NCBI GenBank assembly: GCA_022822005.1
Contig: JAJECO010000062.1
Coordinates: forward strand, 124,001 to 188,000
Direction of reading: 5' to 3'
DNA from: Candidatus Poribacteria bacterium
GTDB taxonomy: Bacteria; Poribacteria; WGA-4E; PCPOR2b
Length of the DNA: 64,000 nucleotides
Shown here: piece after piece, positions 53,713 to 63,970 of the stretch
Layout: every line of letters starts with the position of its first letter
Position numbering within the stretch: the first letter of the stretch is position 1
Program-made: the position numbers and the translations under genes
The notes under the pieces: generated by a model
What the model saw: the letters and a program-made list of their open reading frames with translations, nothing else
Told to the model about the DNA's origin: nothing
Databases searched by the model: none

Positions 53713-53899
53713 AGGACTTATGCGAATTCGGCACGCGGCGCGATATTGTTTTATGTTTAATCCCCTAAATCCCGCCTGTCCCGATAGACCCCCGATACAT
53801 CGGGACAGGCGAGATATACCACTTGTCAGGGGGACTTTGATACGCAACCCCCTAAATCCCCCTTGTCAGGGGGACTTATGAACCAACCGCGTAAGTTCT
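53713..53899. repeat. R3 element copy
   Basis: Starts AGGACTTATGCG, ends CGCGTAAGTTCT; the inside has two CCCCTAAATCCC / GTCAGGGGGACTT units and CCCGATAGACCCCCGATACA. Together with short A/T-rich flanks it fills the gap 53623-53934. Confidence 0.7.
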
Positions 53900-53934
53900 A
53901 TCCTTCTATTTCTTTACGCTTCACGTTTTATATT

Positions 53935-56900
53935 TCAATAATAATCTTGCAACGGGGTCACAGTCATCTCGCCACGACGGAGCGCCTCAATGCTATTGAT
54001 TGCCGCTGACGCACCTGCTATTGTAGAAAATAGGGTAATTCCATAATCAATTGCCATCTGCCGAATTAATTCCTCGTTCGGACGATGTGCATACCCGGTC
54101 GGTGTATTGATAATAAGATCGACGGCGTGGTTCTTGACGTAATCGTGGATGGTCGGGCGCCCTTTGCCGATACTATGGACCAGCGTTACCTCCATGCCGT
54201 TCCGACGAAGCACCTTCGCTGTGCCGTGCGTCGCAATCAGTTGAAAGCCCAAATCAACCAACTTTTTAGCGATAAAGATAATTGCACGTTTATCTTTGTT
54301 TTTCACGCTGATGAACGCATGACCACCGAGAGGTAATCCATAGCCGACCGCCTGCTGTGCTTTGGCAAAAGCGATGCTCAAGTCTGCATCGATCCCCATC
54401 ACCTCGCCTGTCGATTTCATCTCAGGTCCAAGCTGAGAATTTGCTCCCGGAAAGCGATTGAACGGAAAGACCGGCGCTTTCACCGAGAAATAGTCTGTCT
54501 CAATCTCTGTGGTAAATCCAAGTTCTGCAAGGGTCTTCCCGGTCATGATGCGGGCGGCGAGTTTTGCCAACGGCACCCCGATGGTCTTGCTCACAAACGG
54601 CACGGTGCGTGATGCCCGTGGGTTGACTTCCAACACATAAATCTCATCGTTTTTTATCGCATACTGTATATTCATCAGCCCACGCACGTTGAGTGCCTTT
54701 GCAAGTGCGTTAGTATACTGCTTGAGGGTATCAATCTGGTCTTCAACAAGTGTGTAAGGCGGCAACACGCAGTCGCTGTCCCCGGAGTGGATTCCCGCCT
54801 CTTCAATATGTTCCATGATGCCGCCAACGACGGTGAGAGTCCCATCAGAAATCGCATCAACGTCAACTTCGATTGCATCCTCCAGATACTTGTCAATTAG
54901 CACAGGATGTTCGGGAGAAGCTGCTACAGCCGTATCCATATAGGCTTCCAGCGCGTCTTGGTCATAGACAATCTGCATCGCCCGTCCGCCCAAAACGTAA
55001 GAAGGACGTACCATAACCGGGTATCCGAGTGCTGCGGCGATCGGTACGGCTTCTTTCACTGAGGTTGCTGTACCATTTGGAGGCTGCATCAAGCCGAGTC
55101 CATCGAGCAACTCTGTGAACTGCTTCCGATCTTCAGATCGTGCAATATCCTCTGGGCTCGTTCCGATAATTGGAACGCCTGCCTTCTGAAGTCCGAGCGC
55201 GAGATTCAAAGGCGTCTGTCCACCAAGCTGCACGATAACCCCGTCCGGTTTTTCCCGATCGACAATATTCAATACATTTTCGTGCGTGAGTGGTTCAAAG
55301 TAGAGTCGATCCGAGGTGTCGTAATCGGTGCTCACAGTTTCGGGATTGCTATTGACCATAATGGTCTCATAGTTATCCTCTTTAAGTGCGAGTGCCGCAT
55401 GAACACAACAGTAATCAAATTCAATTCCTTGACCGATCCGATTCGGACCGCTGCCCAAAATTAGAATTTTCTTCTTCTGGCTGGGCCTGACTTCATCCTC
55501 CATGCCGTAGGTCGAGTAGTAGTAAGGTGTTTCCGCCTCAAATTCCGCAGCACATGTGTCTACCGTCTTGAAGGTGGCTTCGATTCCGTGTTCTTTCCGT
55601 AGCGTCCGGATACCTGTTTCAGACGCATTCCAAAGCTCGCCTATCTGGCGATCTGAGAAACCGTACTGCTTCGCTTTGCGGAGCAGGAAGACGGACGAAT
55701 CAGACAGCTGGGGATTATCCAGAGTATCCAGTTTACTTTCGCATCCAACCTTACGAATTTCGTCCTCAAAATCGATGATTTCCTTCATATTATACAGGAA
55801 AAACGGATCAATGTGTGTATATCCGTGAATCTGATCAAGGCTCATTCCGCTTTGGAAAGCCTGTTTTATGTAGAGGATACGCTCCATATTGGGGATGGTC
55901 AACTTCTGTGGAAGCTCTGAGACCGGCAACTGGTCGATGGGGCGGCTATCGAGTCCTGCCCACCCATTTTCTAACGATCTCAACCCTTTCTGCAAGGATT
56001 CCTTGAATGTCCGTCCGATTGCCATCGCCTCACCCACGGACTTCATCATGGTAGTCAGCGTCTCATCGGTACCGGCGAACTTCTCAAATGCCCAACGCGG
56101 AATCTTTGTGACAACGTAATCAATCGTCGGTTCAAATGATGCGGGGGTTTTGCGTGTAATATCGTTGGGGAGTTCATCAAGCGTGTATCCAACAGCCAGT
56201 TTTGCAGCGATTTTTGCTATTGGAAACCCGGTGGCTTTGGAGGCGAGCGCAGAACTCCGAGAGACCCGCGGGTTCATTTCGATCACAACCTGTTTTCCGG
56301 TATCAGGATCAACGGCAAACTGAATATTCGAGCCGCCGGTATCCACACCAATTTCACGAATGATCTTAATTGCCGCATCCCGCATCTGCTGATATTCTTT
56401 GTCCGTCAAGGTCTGTGCAGGCGCAACTGTAATACTGTCACCGGTGTGAACCCCCATCGGATCAAAATTTTCGATGGAGCAGATAATCACCACGTTATCC
56501 GTCCCGTCCCGCATGACCTCAAGTTCGAATTCTTTCCAGCCGATTACCGATTCTTCGATTAACACTTCGTTGACCGGACTCAATCCCAATCCATACTCAA
56601 CTATGTCCCGAAATTCTTCGATATTGTAAGCAATACCCCCACCGGTGCCGCCGAGCGTAAACGCGGGTCGAATAATCGCGGGGTAACCAATCTCATCAAT
56701 TATGGCAGTTGCATCGTCAAACGAATGAGCGATACCGCTTTTTGGCACAGACAAGCCAATACTTACCATCGCCTTTTTGAATAGATCTCGATCCTCCGCT
56801 TTCTTGATGGCAGGAAGTTTCGCGCCAATCAACTCAACGTCATATTTATCCAAGGCACCCGATTCGGCAAGTTCAACAGAGACATTCAATCCTGTCTGGC

Positions 56901-57174
56901 CACCTAAGGTTGGGAGCAAGGCTTGGGGGCGTTCTTGCGCGATAATTTTTTCGGCGATATCCGCTCCAATCGGTTCGACATAGGTTCGGTCTGCCAGCTC
57001 CGTGTCTGTCATAATCGTCGCCGGATTACTGTTGACAAGAACAACCTCATATCCCTCCTCCTTCAAGGATTTACACGCTTGGGTGCCCGAATAGTCAAAC
57101 TCACAGGCTTGACCGATAATAATCGGACCGGACCCGATAATTAGGATCTTTTTGATGTCAGTTCGCTTTGGCAT
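53935..57174 (-). CDS. carB: Carbamoyl-phosphate synthase large chain
   Basis: A full-length CarB of about 1079 residues with two homologous halves. The first begins [23 protein letters not shown] and the second [25 protein letters not shown]-grasp segments [15 protein letters not shown] and the C-terminal MGS-like allosteric domain ([17 protein letters not shown]) are present. It forms carbamoyl phosphate from glutamine, bicarbonate and ATP for pyrimidine and arginine synthesis. It lies downstream of carA on the same strand, with 138 bases of mostly repeat DNA between. ATG 57174 follows GAGGTTAGTCACC. Confidence 0.97.
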   Translation of the reverse strand: MPKRTDIKKILIIGSGPIIIGQACEFDYSGTQACKSLKEEGYEVVLVNSNPATIMTDTELADRTYVEPIGADIAEKIIAQERPQALLPTLGGQTGLNVSVELAESGALDKYDVELIGAKLPAIKKAEDRDLFKKAMVSIGLSVPKSGIAHSFDDATAIIDEIGYPAIIRPAFTLGGTGGGIAYNIEEFRDIVEYGLGLSPVNEVLIEESVIGWKEFELEVMRDGTDNVVIICSIENFDPMGVHTGDSITVAPAQTLTDKEYQQMRDAAIKIIREIGVDTGGSNIQFAVDPDTGKQVVIEMNPRVSRSSALASKATGFPIAKIAAKLAVGYTLDELPNDITRKTPASFEPTIDYVVTKIPRWAFEKFAGTDETLTTMMKSVGEAMAIGRTFKESLQKGLRSLENGWAGLDSRPIDQLPVSELPQKLTIPNMERILYIKQAFQSGMSLDQIHGYTHIDPFFLYNMKEIIDFEDEIRKVGCESKLDTLDNPQLSDSSVFLLRKAKQYGFSDRQIGELWNASETGIRTLRKEHGIEATFKTVDTCAAEFEAETPYYYSTYGMEDEVRPSQKKKILILGSGPNRIGQGIEFDYCCVHAALALKEDNYETIMVNSNPETVSTDYDTSDRLYFEPLTHENVLNIVDREKPDGVIVQLGGQTPLNLALGLQKAGVPIIGTSPEDIARSEDRKQFTELLDGLGLMQPPNGTATSVKEAVPIAAALGYPVMVRPSYVLGGRAMQIVYDQDALEAYMDTAVAASPEHPVLIDKYLEDAIEVDVDAISDGTLTVVGGIMEHIEEAGIHSGDSDCVLPPYTLVEDQIDTLKQYTNALAKALNVRGLMNIQYAIKNDEIYVLEVNPRASRTVPFVSKTIGVPLAKLAARIMTGKTLAELGFTTEIETDYFSVKAPVFPFNRFPGANSQLGPEMKSTGEVMGIDADLSIAFAKAQQAVGYGLPLGGHAFISVKNKDKRAIIFIAKKLVDLGFQLIATHGTAKVLRRNGMEVTLVHSIGKGRPTIHDYVKNHAVDLIINTPTGYAHRPNEELIRQMAIDYGITLFSTIAGASAAINSIEALRRGEMTVTPLQDYY

Positions 57175-57312
57175 GGTGACTAACCTCATCCTATTGTTAT
57201 CAGAACAGAATTTAACGCAAAGGCGCGAAGGTGCAAGGATTTCTTTCTTCTTTTCCTCTTAACTTATTGCGGCATTGCGTTGTTTTCTTTCTCACGTTTT
57301 ACGTTTCACGCA

Positions 57313-58491
57313 TCATGTCTTACGCATCAGATCTGTAAACCTCTTAAAAAGATAGCTTGCGTCGTGGGGACCGGGAGACGCCTCCGGATGGTACTGCACA
57401 GAGAACATTGGGTATTCTGTGTGTTCCATCCCTTCAAGGGTTTGATCATTCAAATTAATATGCGTTACCTTTACATTGTTTGGCAGTGAATCCATGTCCA
57501 CGCAGAAACCGTGATTTTGTGAAGTGATTTCGACTTGATCTGTGTCAAATCGTTTGACAGGCTGATTCGCGCCGCGATGTCCGAATTTGAGTTTGAAGGT
57601 CTTTCCACCAAGCGCAAGCCCCAACAGTTGATGCCCTAAACAGATGCCAAAAGTCGGCTTCACGCCTATCAGCTGCCGAACCGTCTTTATCCCGTATTCA
57701 ATCGGTTCCGGATCGCCGGGACCGTTGGATAAGAAGATACCATCCGGATTCGCAGCGAGAATATCTTTTGCAGAGGTGTGTGCTGGAACTACCTGCACTT
57801 GACAACCGTGTTGAGTGAGTTGGCGCAAGATATTATATTTGACCCCGAAATCTACCGCAATCACCCGGAATTGCGGAGTTGATTGTGCCTCGATTCCTGT
57901 TGTGTCAAAGTCAATTGTGAGTTGGGAATTTTTATCATCGGTAGTGGAGGTCAAGTCAGAAAGGGTGTTTGATTCGGGGGCGCGCGTTTCCCATGCGTAC
58001 GGATTGGGGCATGTTACATACTGAACCATATCCACGCCAACGAGTCCGTGCCATGCCTGCGCTTTGGCAACTAAGCTTTGGGGGTCAAGGTCTTCGGTCG
58101 AGAGAATGCCGTCCATGACGCCATGCACCCTGAGCCGTTTGGTCAATGCGCGGGTGTCAATACCGTGGATACCGATAATCCCATTTTCTTCGAGATAGCT
58201 ACCGAGATTGGACTGTGAACGCCAGTTGCTCTCGTACGCGCTGTATTCACGCACAACAAACCCTTCGGCTTGCGGTCGAATTGATTCGACATCAATATCG
58301 TTGCAGCCGTAGTTTCCAATCAACGGGTAGGTCATCGTGACGATTTGCCCCTTGTAGGATGGATCGGTGAGGATCTCTTGGTATCCGGTCATGCTGGTGT
58401 TAAAGACCACCTCACCGGAAGTTTCGCCGGTCGCGCCGAAATGTTCTCCTTCAAAGGTTGTTCCATCTGCTAATGCGAGAATTGCTTTCAT
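57313..58491 (-). CDS. carA: Carbamoyl-phosphate synthase small chain
   Basis: About 392 residues. The N-terminal domain starts [20 protein letters not shown] and contains [16 protein letters not shown]; the class I glutamine amidotransferase domain has the nucleophile Cys in [16 protein letters not shown], and [12 protein letters not shown] gives the His-Glu pair. ATG 58491 fits the usual CarA start; ATG 58503 (MADP) is an alternative. A divergent R5-like repeat separates it from carB. CarA supplies ammonia from glutamine to CarB. Confidence 0.96.
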   Translation of the reverse strand: MKAILALADGTTFEGEHFGATGETSGEVVFNTSMTGYQEILTDPSYKGQIVTMTYPLIGNYGCNDIDVESIRPQAEGFVVREYSAYESNWRSQSNLGSYLEENGIIGIHGIDTRALTKRLRVHGVMDGILSTEDLDPQSLVAKAQAWHGLVGVDMVQYVTCPNPYAWETRAPESNTLSDLTSTTDDKNSQLTIDFDTTGIEAQSTPQFRVIAVDFGVKYNILRQLTQHGCQVQVVPAHTSAKDILAANPDGIFLSNGPGDPEPIEYGIKTVRQLIGVKPTFGICLGHQLLGLALGGKTFKLKFGHRGANQPVKRFDTDQVEITSQNHGFCVDMDSLPNNVKVTHINLNDQTLEGMEHTEYPMFSVQYHPEASPGPHDASYLFKRFTDLMRKT

Positions 58492-58554
58492 TGGATCAGC
58501 CATCCTTATTCTCAAATCGTAATTCGTTTGCAAATTCACAGGATATACAGGTTT

Positions 58555-58821
58555 CTACAAATCTTCTCTGAAGCTTCGGAACCGGGGCGTGCGAATCCGT
58601 ACCTGCTTGTCCCCCCGACGAACAAGAAAAAGCGTCATCTTTCCGTCATGGATTGATGAAGAGGAAGCAGCTAACTGTTCTCGTTTGCGCTTTGCTTCTG
58701 TAAAGTCTTCGGCTACACCGACGATCTGGGTGTCGTTCAAAATGATAACTACCTTGCCTTCATACCGTTTTGGATGCTTATAGATCTCTTGGAGCCATTG
58801 CTGTGCTTGCCGTTTTTTCAT
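58555..58821 (-). CDS. Small DUF5678-like protein
   Basis: 88 residues from ATG 58821 (MKKRQAQQWLQEIYKHPKRY). The core RYEGKVVIILNDTQIVGVAEDFTEAKRKREQL resembles DUF5678, a short domain that often occurs in antitoxin-like or unknown settings. The C-terminus is basic (RIRTPRFRSFREDL). It lies 63 bases upstream of carA and is probably co-transcribed. Function unknown. Confidence 0.6.
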   Translation of the reverse strand: MKKRQAQQWLQEIYKHPKRYEGKVVIILNDTQIVGVAEDFTEAKRKREQLAASSSSIHDGKMTLFLVRRGDKQVRIRTPRFRSFREDL

Positions 58822-58867
58822 GTGTTTCGTCACCCCTTCAGGGAATAAACGGTGTTGCTGTCTATCG

Positions 58868-58936
58868 TAGGGCAGGCACAAGACCTGCCCCTACATTCGG
58901 CGGATTCCTTGTAGGGGCAACCCTCGTGGTTGCCCT
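58868..58936. repeat. R4 repeat
   Basis: Shares GTAGGGGCAACCCTCGTGGT and the preceding CCTACATT...GATTCC bases with 33651-33733. GGGCAACC and GGTTGCCC form a hairpin. A shorter relative is in the DNA at about 21260-21290. Confidence 0.65.
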
Positions 58937-58976
58937 AACAAAACACGGTTTCTCTAATGGATAGCAGCAAAGGCCA

Positions 58977-60461
58977 TCATGCTTCTATCTCAAGTTGTTG
59001 GCTTTGGGGGGCTGCCCGTTCTGCCCTGCGGAATGTGACATCAATAGGCGTCTGTGGATATTCGATACCGTTTCCCGAAAGCAGTTCATTGATCGTCCGA
59101 ATCTGGATCTTTGGATATGTCGTGTGAGCAACATGAAGCCATTGGAAACGCCCTGCTGTCGCTGCTTCCTTAACCATCGGTTGGGTCGGCGGGTTCAGTG
59201 TGATAAAGACACCGATCACAGCGTCTTGGCTATCGACAACCGATTTCAGTTCCCGTATGTCCTTGACAGAAACCTTCCCACTTTTGACCTGAACGACAAT
59301 TTTTCGGGTCAACACCTTTTTTGGTTTGTCTGGGTCAACATCTTCATAATAGATTACCCCGTCCACACCCTCGTCCGCGCCCTTCTTTTTGCCCTGATAC
59401 GGTCTCGCCCGAATCAGACTCAACGCCCACCACTGGAATTGATACCGATCCTGAATCGCTAAAGCCTTCGCGCTTTCCGCATCCTTTGGTTCACCGATGA
59501 TTTCATATTTCACATCATCACCGAAGGCATCAGCAAGGCGGTATTTCAATAAGGCAATAGCAAGATGTGTGATATCAATCCCAATCCACTGTCGGTTAAA
59601 CTGTTGAGCAACAGCTATAGCTGTTCCACACCCACAAAACCCATCAAGGACGACATCTCCCTCATTTGAGGAGGCCTTGATGATGCGTTTGAGCAGAGCT
59701 TCCGGTTTTTGGGTGGGATAGCCGAGACGTTCTTTTGCCTGTCCTGCTATCATAGGGATATTCCAATAGTCACACATGGCAACACCAGGAGAAACTTTGT
59801 TAGTAGCACGTATCAGCACCTTGCCAGATTCACCTACATAATGCTCAATTTTCTTTCCGCCCTTTACTCGCTTCTTTGTTTGTTCAGTAAAGTCATCGTA
59901 AAGTTGATTCCAGACAACTTCCTCAGATTTCCCATATCTCAGAATAATGTCGTGCATTTTCTGAAAGTTGGTCTGTTTTGCAGGCCATCTCTTGTAGCAC
60001 CACACAATTTCATTCCGAAAGTTCTCAACCCCAAAAATCTGATCCAAGATAATCCTCAGATAGTGCGATGCAGTCGGATCACAATGGAGATAAAAGCTCC
60101 CCGTCGGCTTCAGGGCACGATGGAGCTCCACCAATCGCAACGCCATCATTACGAGGTACGCCATCAGATTTGTCTCTGTAAGGAAGCCACGAAAACTCTT
60201 GATTGTCTCTACCAGAAGATGTGGTGCGGTCCCGACCAGTTCATGATATGCCTCCTCGGTGGTTTCATCCCAACGCCATGTATCCTCAAAGGCTTGAATC
60301 TGCGCCTGTGACGATGAACCATCCGCCTCACTGAAAATCACGTTGTACGCTTGATTCGAGTTGAACGGCGGATCAATGTAAATGAGATCCACGCTCTCGT
60401 CGGGGATGTGTGTTCGCAAAATGTCCAGATTGTCGCCATAGTAGAGTTGATTTGTATCCAT
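58977..60461 (-). CDS. DNA methyltransferase fused to an Mrr-like restriction nuclease
   Basis: A 494-residue fusion. The N-terminal part is a beta-order amino methyltransferase: catalytic DPPF at 30-33 (LIYIDPPFNSNQAYN), a recognition region in the middle, and the cofactor site DGFCGCGTA at 273-281. The C-terminal part (about 340-480) has a nuclease pattern typical of Mrr: GADEGVDGVIYY at 361-372 with Asp, then IVVQVKSGKVSVKDIREL with Gln391 and Lys393, giving D...QxK. This would be a one-gene modification/restriction unit. It lies inside the pyrimidine gene cluster, between GNAT and the DUF5678-like gene. The start at 60461 follows AGAGGTAGCCG. Confidence 0.88.
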   Translation of the reverse strand: MDTNQLYYGDNLDILRTHIPDESVDLIYIDPPFNSNQAYNVIFSEADGSSSQAQIQAFEDTWRWDETTEEAYHELVGTAPHLLVETIKSFRGFLTETNLMAYLVMMALRLVELHRALKPTGSFYLHCDPTASHYLRIILDQIFGVENFRNEIVWCYKRWPAKQTNFQKMHDIILRYGKSEEVVWNQLYDDFTEQTKKRVKGGKKIEHYVGESGKVLIRATNKVSPGVAMCDYWNIPMIAGQAKERLGYPTQKPEALLKRIIKASSNEGDVVLDGFCGCGTAIAVAQQFNRQWIGIDITHLAIALLKYRLADAFGDDVKYEIIGEPKDAESAKALAIQDRYQFQWWALSLIRARPYQGKKKGADEGVDGVIYYEDVDPDKPKKVLTRKIVVQVKSGKVSVKDIRELKSVVDSQDAVIGVFITLNPPTQPMVKEAATAGRFQWLHVAHTTYPKIQIRTINELLSGNGIEYPQTPIDVTFRRAERAAPQSQQLEIEA

Positions 60462-60470
60462 CGGCTACCT

Positions 60471-61025
60471 CTATAACTGCTGCGAGTCGGACCTCAGAAT
60501 TGAGTACAATTTCATATCGTGAAACTGTCCCTTAATGTAGACATATTTTCGCATAACACCCTCAAGGGTCATGCCAACTTTCTCCATCACGCGAGCGGAG
60601 GCACGATTCTCAACCATGCAGGTTCCCTCAATTCGATTGAGGTGCCATCTCTGAAAGCCGAATTGGATGACCGCCTGAGCGGTTTCGGTTGCGTAACCCT
60701 CACCCCAATACTTCCGCGCAATATTGAAGGCGATCTCCGCCCTTTTGTGTTCAAAGTTCACATTGTGCAAGAAGCAGTTACCGATGACTTTGCTGTTCTC
60801 GGTCAGGACAACTCCCCAGCACGCGAAATCACCGGCTGTTGCCCAGTCAATAAAATCCCTGCTATCTTCTATTGACTGGTGTGTCCGCCAGAAGAGATAT
60901 GCTGTTACTTGTGGGTCTGAAACCCATTCAAATATATCTTCAGCATCCTCCATCTCTAACTTTCTTAAGAGCAGTCTTTCTGTTTCTATCGCAGGCAAAT
61001 CGCTGAAGCGTTCATCCTTAGCCAT
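60471..61025 (-). CDS. GNAT acetyltransferase (RimJ/RimL-like)
   Basis: This 184-residue protein has TERLLLRKLEMEDAEDIFEW, KVIGNCFLHNV, the acetyl-CoA site RKYWGEGYATETAQAVIQFGF, and ENRASARVMEKVGMTLEGVMRKY. It is of the RimJ/RimL branch, which acetylates N-terminal amines of ribosomal proteins or small molecules. It ends nine bases before the start of the methyltransferase-nuclease fusion, so the two are co-transcribed. Confidence 0.9.
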   Translation of the reverse strand: MAKDERFSDLPAIETERLLLRKLEMEDAEDIFEWVSDPQVTAYLFWRTHQSIEDSRDFIDWATAGDFACWGVVLTENSKVIGNCFLHNVNFEHKRAEIAFNIARKYWGEGYATETAQAVIQFGFQRWHLNRIEGTCMVENRASARVMEKVGMTLEGVMRKYVYIKGQFHDMKLYSILRSDSQQL

Positions 61026-61438
61026 ACTTTTACCCGTTTAGAAAGGACTTATTCTATTTCTTCTTACAGATCTCGCTTCAGATAATAATCTTTGGTGCCA
61101 GTTAAGTCGTTTCCACTTGGTTCATTAGTCGGTTGGTTCATTCATTCTTCTTACGTTTCGCGCTTCGGATACACATGTCGCCCCGCTGGGGCTAAATGAA
61201 CCCTGCCCCGTCCTAAAATAATCCTGTTTCACTTTCTGGTTTCTATCCCCGATAAATCGGGATTAAGAAACCTGAAAATCCTTAAATCCTGATTCAGACA
61301 ATAATTATGCACACCCCTCAGTCACTTAGACACTCCCAATGCACAGCCAACCCCCTAAATCCCCCTTGTCAGGGGGACTTCAGCAACTTTCTCTAATTCA
61401 CCATAGCAGGTTGCCATTCTACTTTTATGTCTCATGCT
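61026..61438. other. Repeat-rich 413-base intergenic stretch
   Basis: Contains the 22-base motif at 61172-61193 (inverted identical copy at 33911-33932), a CCCCCTAAATCCCCC / TCAGGGGGACTT fragment of R3 at about 61348-61380, a GGTTCATTAG type filler near 61120 and a GATAAATCGGGATTAAGAAA stretch also seen near 33660. No gene or clear promoter is visible. Confidence 0.5.
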
Positions 61439-62713
61439 TCATGCCTCAGTAACAACACCGTCCCGGATGGTCATCACGGGCCACCCTTTCAACTCCCAAC
61501 CGTCGAAGGGGGTGTTGCGGCTTTTGGAGGGGGATTGATCTACATCCACCGTCGCAACCTTTTCTGGGTCTATCAATGTTACGTCCGCCGCCGCTCCGAC
61601 CGAGAGTGTCCCACGATCAATCTGTAGAATTTTAGCGGGGACGCAGGTCATTCTCGCTATCGCTTCCGATAACGAGAGCTGGCCAGTGTGAATCAGTCGG
61701 TCAAACACAAGCGGCACGCAGGTCTCTGATCCGATGATGCCCGGTGGAGCGTCAAGTATACCTTCTGCCTTTTCAAACGGGGCATGTGGCGCGTGATCTG
61801 TCGCAATCGCATCCAGTGTACCGTCCTTGATCCCTTCGATGACAGCATCAATGTCAGCCTGTGTGCGCAAGGGTGGGTGCATCTTGGCATCTGTGCCGTG
61901 TTCTTCGACTGCGGCATCGGTTAGCGTAAAGTGATGCGGCATCGCTTCGGCGGTTACGTTGACCCCTCTGCGTTTACCCCAACGGACGAGATCAACGGAT
62001 CCCGACGTACTGACGTGGAGGACATGGAGATGACCGCCGGTCAACTCAGCGAGCATGATGTCGCGGGCAACGATGATATCTTCGGCTGCGTTGGGACTTC
62101 CGGGCAGATTCAGGCGACGTGACGTTTCGCCAAGATTCATGACCGCTCCCACATCGAGGTTATGCTCTTGGCAATGAACCATAATGGGAAAAGCGTGTTC
62201 CGCGCTCAACATTAGCACATCGCGCATTAACCCAGCATCCATGACTGTTTTACCATCATCCGACAGCCCGACGACACCGGCTTCCAGCAGCGCTGGAACA
62301 TCCGTCAATACCTTGCCATCGAGATTTTTCGTGATACTGCCGATTGGGAACACATTCGTTGCTCCATCATCTCGCGCCCGCGACCGTATTAATTCGATAA
62401 TCTCAGGCGAATCGGCCACCGGATCGGTATTCGCCATGCACGCAACTGAAGTAAATCCACCAACCGCCGCTGCACGGGTGCCCGATGCGATCGTCTCTTT
62501 ATGCTCAAAGCCGGGTTCCCGGAGATGAACGTGCATATCGACCAAGCCCGGTGTCACAATCAGTCCTTTTGCGTCAACGGTTTGGGAAGCCTCAGTTTCG
62601 ATTCGGTCACCAATTCGATCGATTTTCCCATCACAAATCAGGAGATCTCCGGTGGTGTCAACCCGGTTGGCGGGGTCAATAATGCGACCATTACGGATGA
62701 GCATCCGACTCAT
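61439..62713 (-). CDS. pyrC: Dihydroorotase
   Basis: This 424-residue protein has the amidohydrolase metal motif DMHVHLREPGFEHKE, the ASGTRAAAVGGFTSVACMAN stretch, the HxCEH-type VHCQEHN, and AIATDHAPHAPFEK with the catalytic Asp. It closes carbamoyl aspartate to dihydroorotate in pyrimidine synthesis. It is a class I (PyrC/PyrX-type) enzyme. The ATG overlaps the pyrR stop (ATGA). Confidence 0.95.
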   Translation of the reverse strand: MSRMLIRNGRIIDPANRVDTTGDLLICDGKIDRIGDRIETEASQTVDAKGLIVTPGLVDMHVHLREPGFEHKETIASGTRAAAVGGFTSVACMANTDPVADSPEIIELIRSRARDDGATNVFPIGSITKNLDGKVLTDVPALLEAGVVGLSDDGKTVMDAGLMRDVLMLSAEHAFPIMVHCQEHNLDVGAVMNLGETSRRLNLPGSPNAAEDIIVARDIMLAELTGGHLHVLHVSTSGSVDLVRWGKRRGVNVTAEAMPHHFTLTDAAVEEHGTDAKMHPPLRTQADIDAVIEGIKDGTLDAIATDHAPHAPFEKAEGILDAPPGIIGSETCVPLVFDRLIHTGQLSLSEAIARMTCVPAKILQIDRGTLSVGAAADVTLIDPEKVATVDVDQSPSKSRNTPFDGWELKGWPVMTIRDGVVTEA

Positions 62714-63264
62714 GAATCATCCTCCTCGTAGATCGTCGCCTGGTCCACTCCATCTTCTTCGACCAACTGAACACGAACAATCTCCTTGCGCGAGGTCGGG
62801 ATATTCTTGCCGGTATAGTCCGCCGCAATCGGGAGTTCCCGATGCCCCCGGTCGATGAGAACTGCCAACTGAATGGCCGCGGGTCGCCCAAAGTCCATGA
62901 CTGCGTCCATTGCAGCGCGGACAGTGCGCCCAGTGTAAAGTACCTCATCGACCAAGATGACACGCTTTCCGGTGGGATCAAACGGAATCTCCGTGAGATT
63001 TGCTTTAATTGTCTCGTCATATAGGTTCACGTCATCTCGATAGAGCCGCACATCAACGACACCGACCGGGACTTGGATCCCCTCGGTCCGTTCCAGATTC
63101 TCAGCGATTCGACGCGCCAAGTGATCGCCCCGACTTTTAACGCCAATGATTGCCAGCTCAGCGATTTCCTGGTGACTCCGCTCCAAAATCTCATGCGATA
63201 TTCGGACCACCGCCCGTCGGATATCCTCCGCTGTCATCACTTGTGTTTTCTCACGCATTTGCAT
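62710..63264 (-). CDS. pyrR: Bifunctional PyrR (uracil phosphoribosyltransferase / regulator)
   Basis: This 184-residue protein has the PRPP motif VILVDEVLYTGRTVRAAMDA, the SRGDHLARRIAENL stretch, and RGHRELPIAADYTGKNIPTS. PyrR attenuates pyr operons by binding the leader RNA in response to UMP in many bacteria, and has uracil phosphoribosyltransferase activity. The gene heads the cluster and overlaps pyrC by four bases. I do not see a clear anti-antiterminator structure in the short leader. No pyrB lies next to it. Confidence 0.93.
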   Translation of the reverse strand: MQMREKTQVMTAEDIRRAVVRISHEILERSHQEIAELAIIGVKSRGDHLARRIAENLERTEGIQVPVGVVDVRLYRDDVNLYDETIKANLTEIPFDPTGKRVILVDEVLYTGRTVRAAMDAVMDFGRPAAIQLAVLIDRGHRELPIAADYTGKNIPTSRKEIVRVQLVEEDGVDQATIYEEDDS

Positions 63265-63293
63265 AGCCTGTCCTCACATCAACGCTCCTCAAT

Positions 63294-63389
63294 AGGACTT
63301 ACGCATTTCCGCACAACTGGCGCGGGGCAAGTTGCTCCGAATCCCGACTTGTCGGGGATGCCCCGCCTACAGTTGGCTGCGCAAGTCCT
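63294..63389. repeat. R3 element copy
   Basis: Best-preserved R3 ends: AGGACTTACGCA at the left and TGCGCAAGTCCT at the right. The inside has GGGGCAAGTTGCTCCGAATC and GATGCCCCGCCTACAG. It sits between the HD-domain gene stop and pyrR start, so transcription into pyrR passes through it. Confidence 0.78.
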
Positions 63390-63391
63390 CC

Positions 63392-63970
63392 TCAAATTAA
63401 ATCTTCCCGTCTCTGATACAGTAGGTCCATAATCTCTTGTACCAGGGGAAAATCGTCAAAGTTCCGATAATTCCAAGGATTTGCCCAAAATTTGTCCAGC
63501 GATCGATAGCCAATCTTTTCGTATTCTAAAACTTGAATCATTAACTCAAGTTTATCAGCAGCCCGCACCAACTTCCCTTCGATAGATGTCCCTTCCTCAA
63601 ATTCCTTCCAAAGTTGGATGTACTTTTCTTGGAGCGGACCAAAGTGTTCAAGCATGGATTCGACAGCAGTCCGTTCCCCCGCTTCTTTGATCTCTTGGGG
63701 TATATATTTGAGGGTCGGAAACGGTAAATCCCCAACCCGCGCCTCAGCGATCTCGTGCAACAATGCGAGCCGCATTACTTTTTCCACATCTAACGGAACG
63801 TCCTGCTCCGTCAATACATCCGCCAGAATCATTGACAGAAGCGATACCCGATAACAGTGATCCGCGATGCTCTCAGCATCTTTGATACCGCGAAAGCGCC
63901 AACCGGTGCGCGGCAGATTTTTGAGAACGCCAATTTCTTCAATGAAGTCTAATACAACCTGTGCATCCAT
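63392..63970 (-). CDS. HD-domain phosphohydrolase (YfbR/HDDC2-like)
   Basis: This 192-residue protein starts MDAQVVLDFIEEIGVLKNLP and has the HD residues His38 (SIADHCYRV), His72-Glu73 in LLHEIAEARVGDL, and AADKLELMIQVLEYE. This is the five-deoxynucleotidase / HDDC2 type. It could dephosphorylate deoxynucleoside monophosphates, which would suit the neighbouring pyrimidine genes. The start is 30 bases from the window edge, and no promoter can be seen. Confidence 0.85.
   Translation of the reverse strand: MDAQVVLDFIEEIGVLKNLPRTGWRFRGIKDAESIADHCYRVSLLSMILADVLTEQDVPLDVEKVMRLALLHEIAEARVGDLPFPTLKYIPQEIKEAGERTAVESMLEHFGPLQEKYIQLWKEFEEGTSIEGKLVRAADKLELMIQVLEYEKIGYRSLDKFWANPWNYRNFDDFPLVQEIMDLLYQRREDLI

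Noticed and set aside
52834-53847. Full 337-residue version of the hypothetical protein downstream of carB
   Set aside because: The first 75 codons run through an R3 repeat; ATG 53622 with GGGAGA upstream is the natural start.
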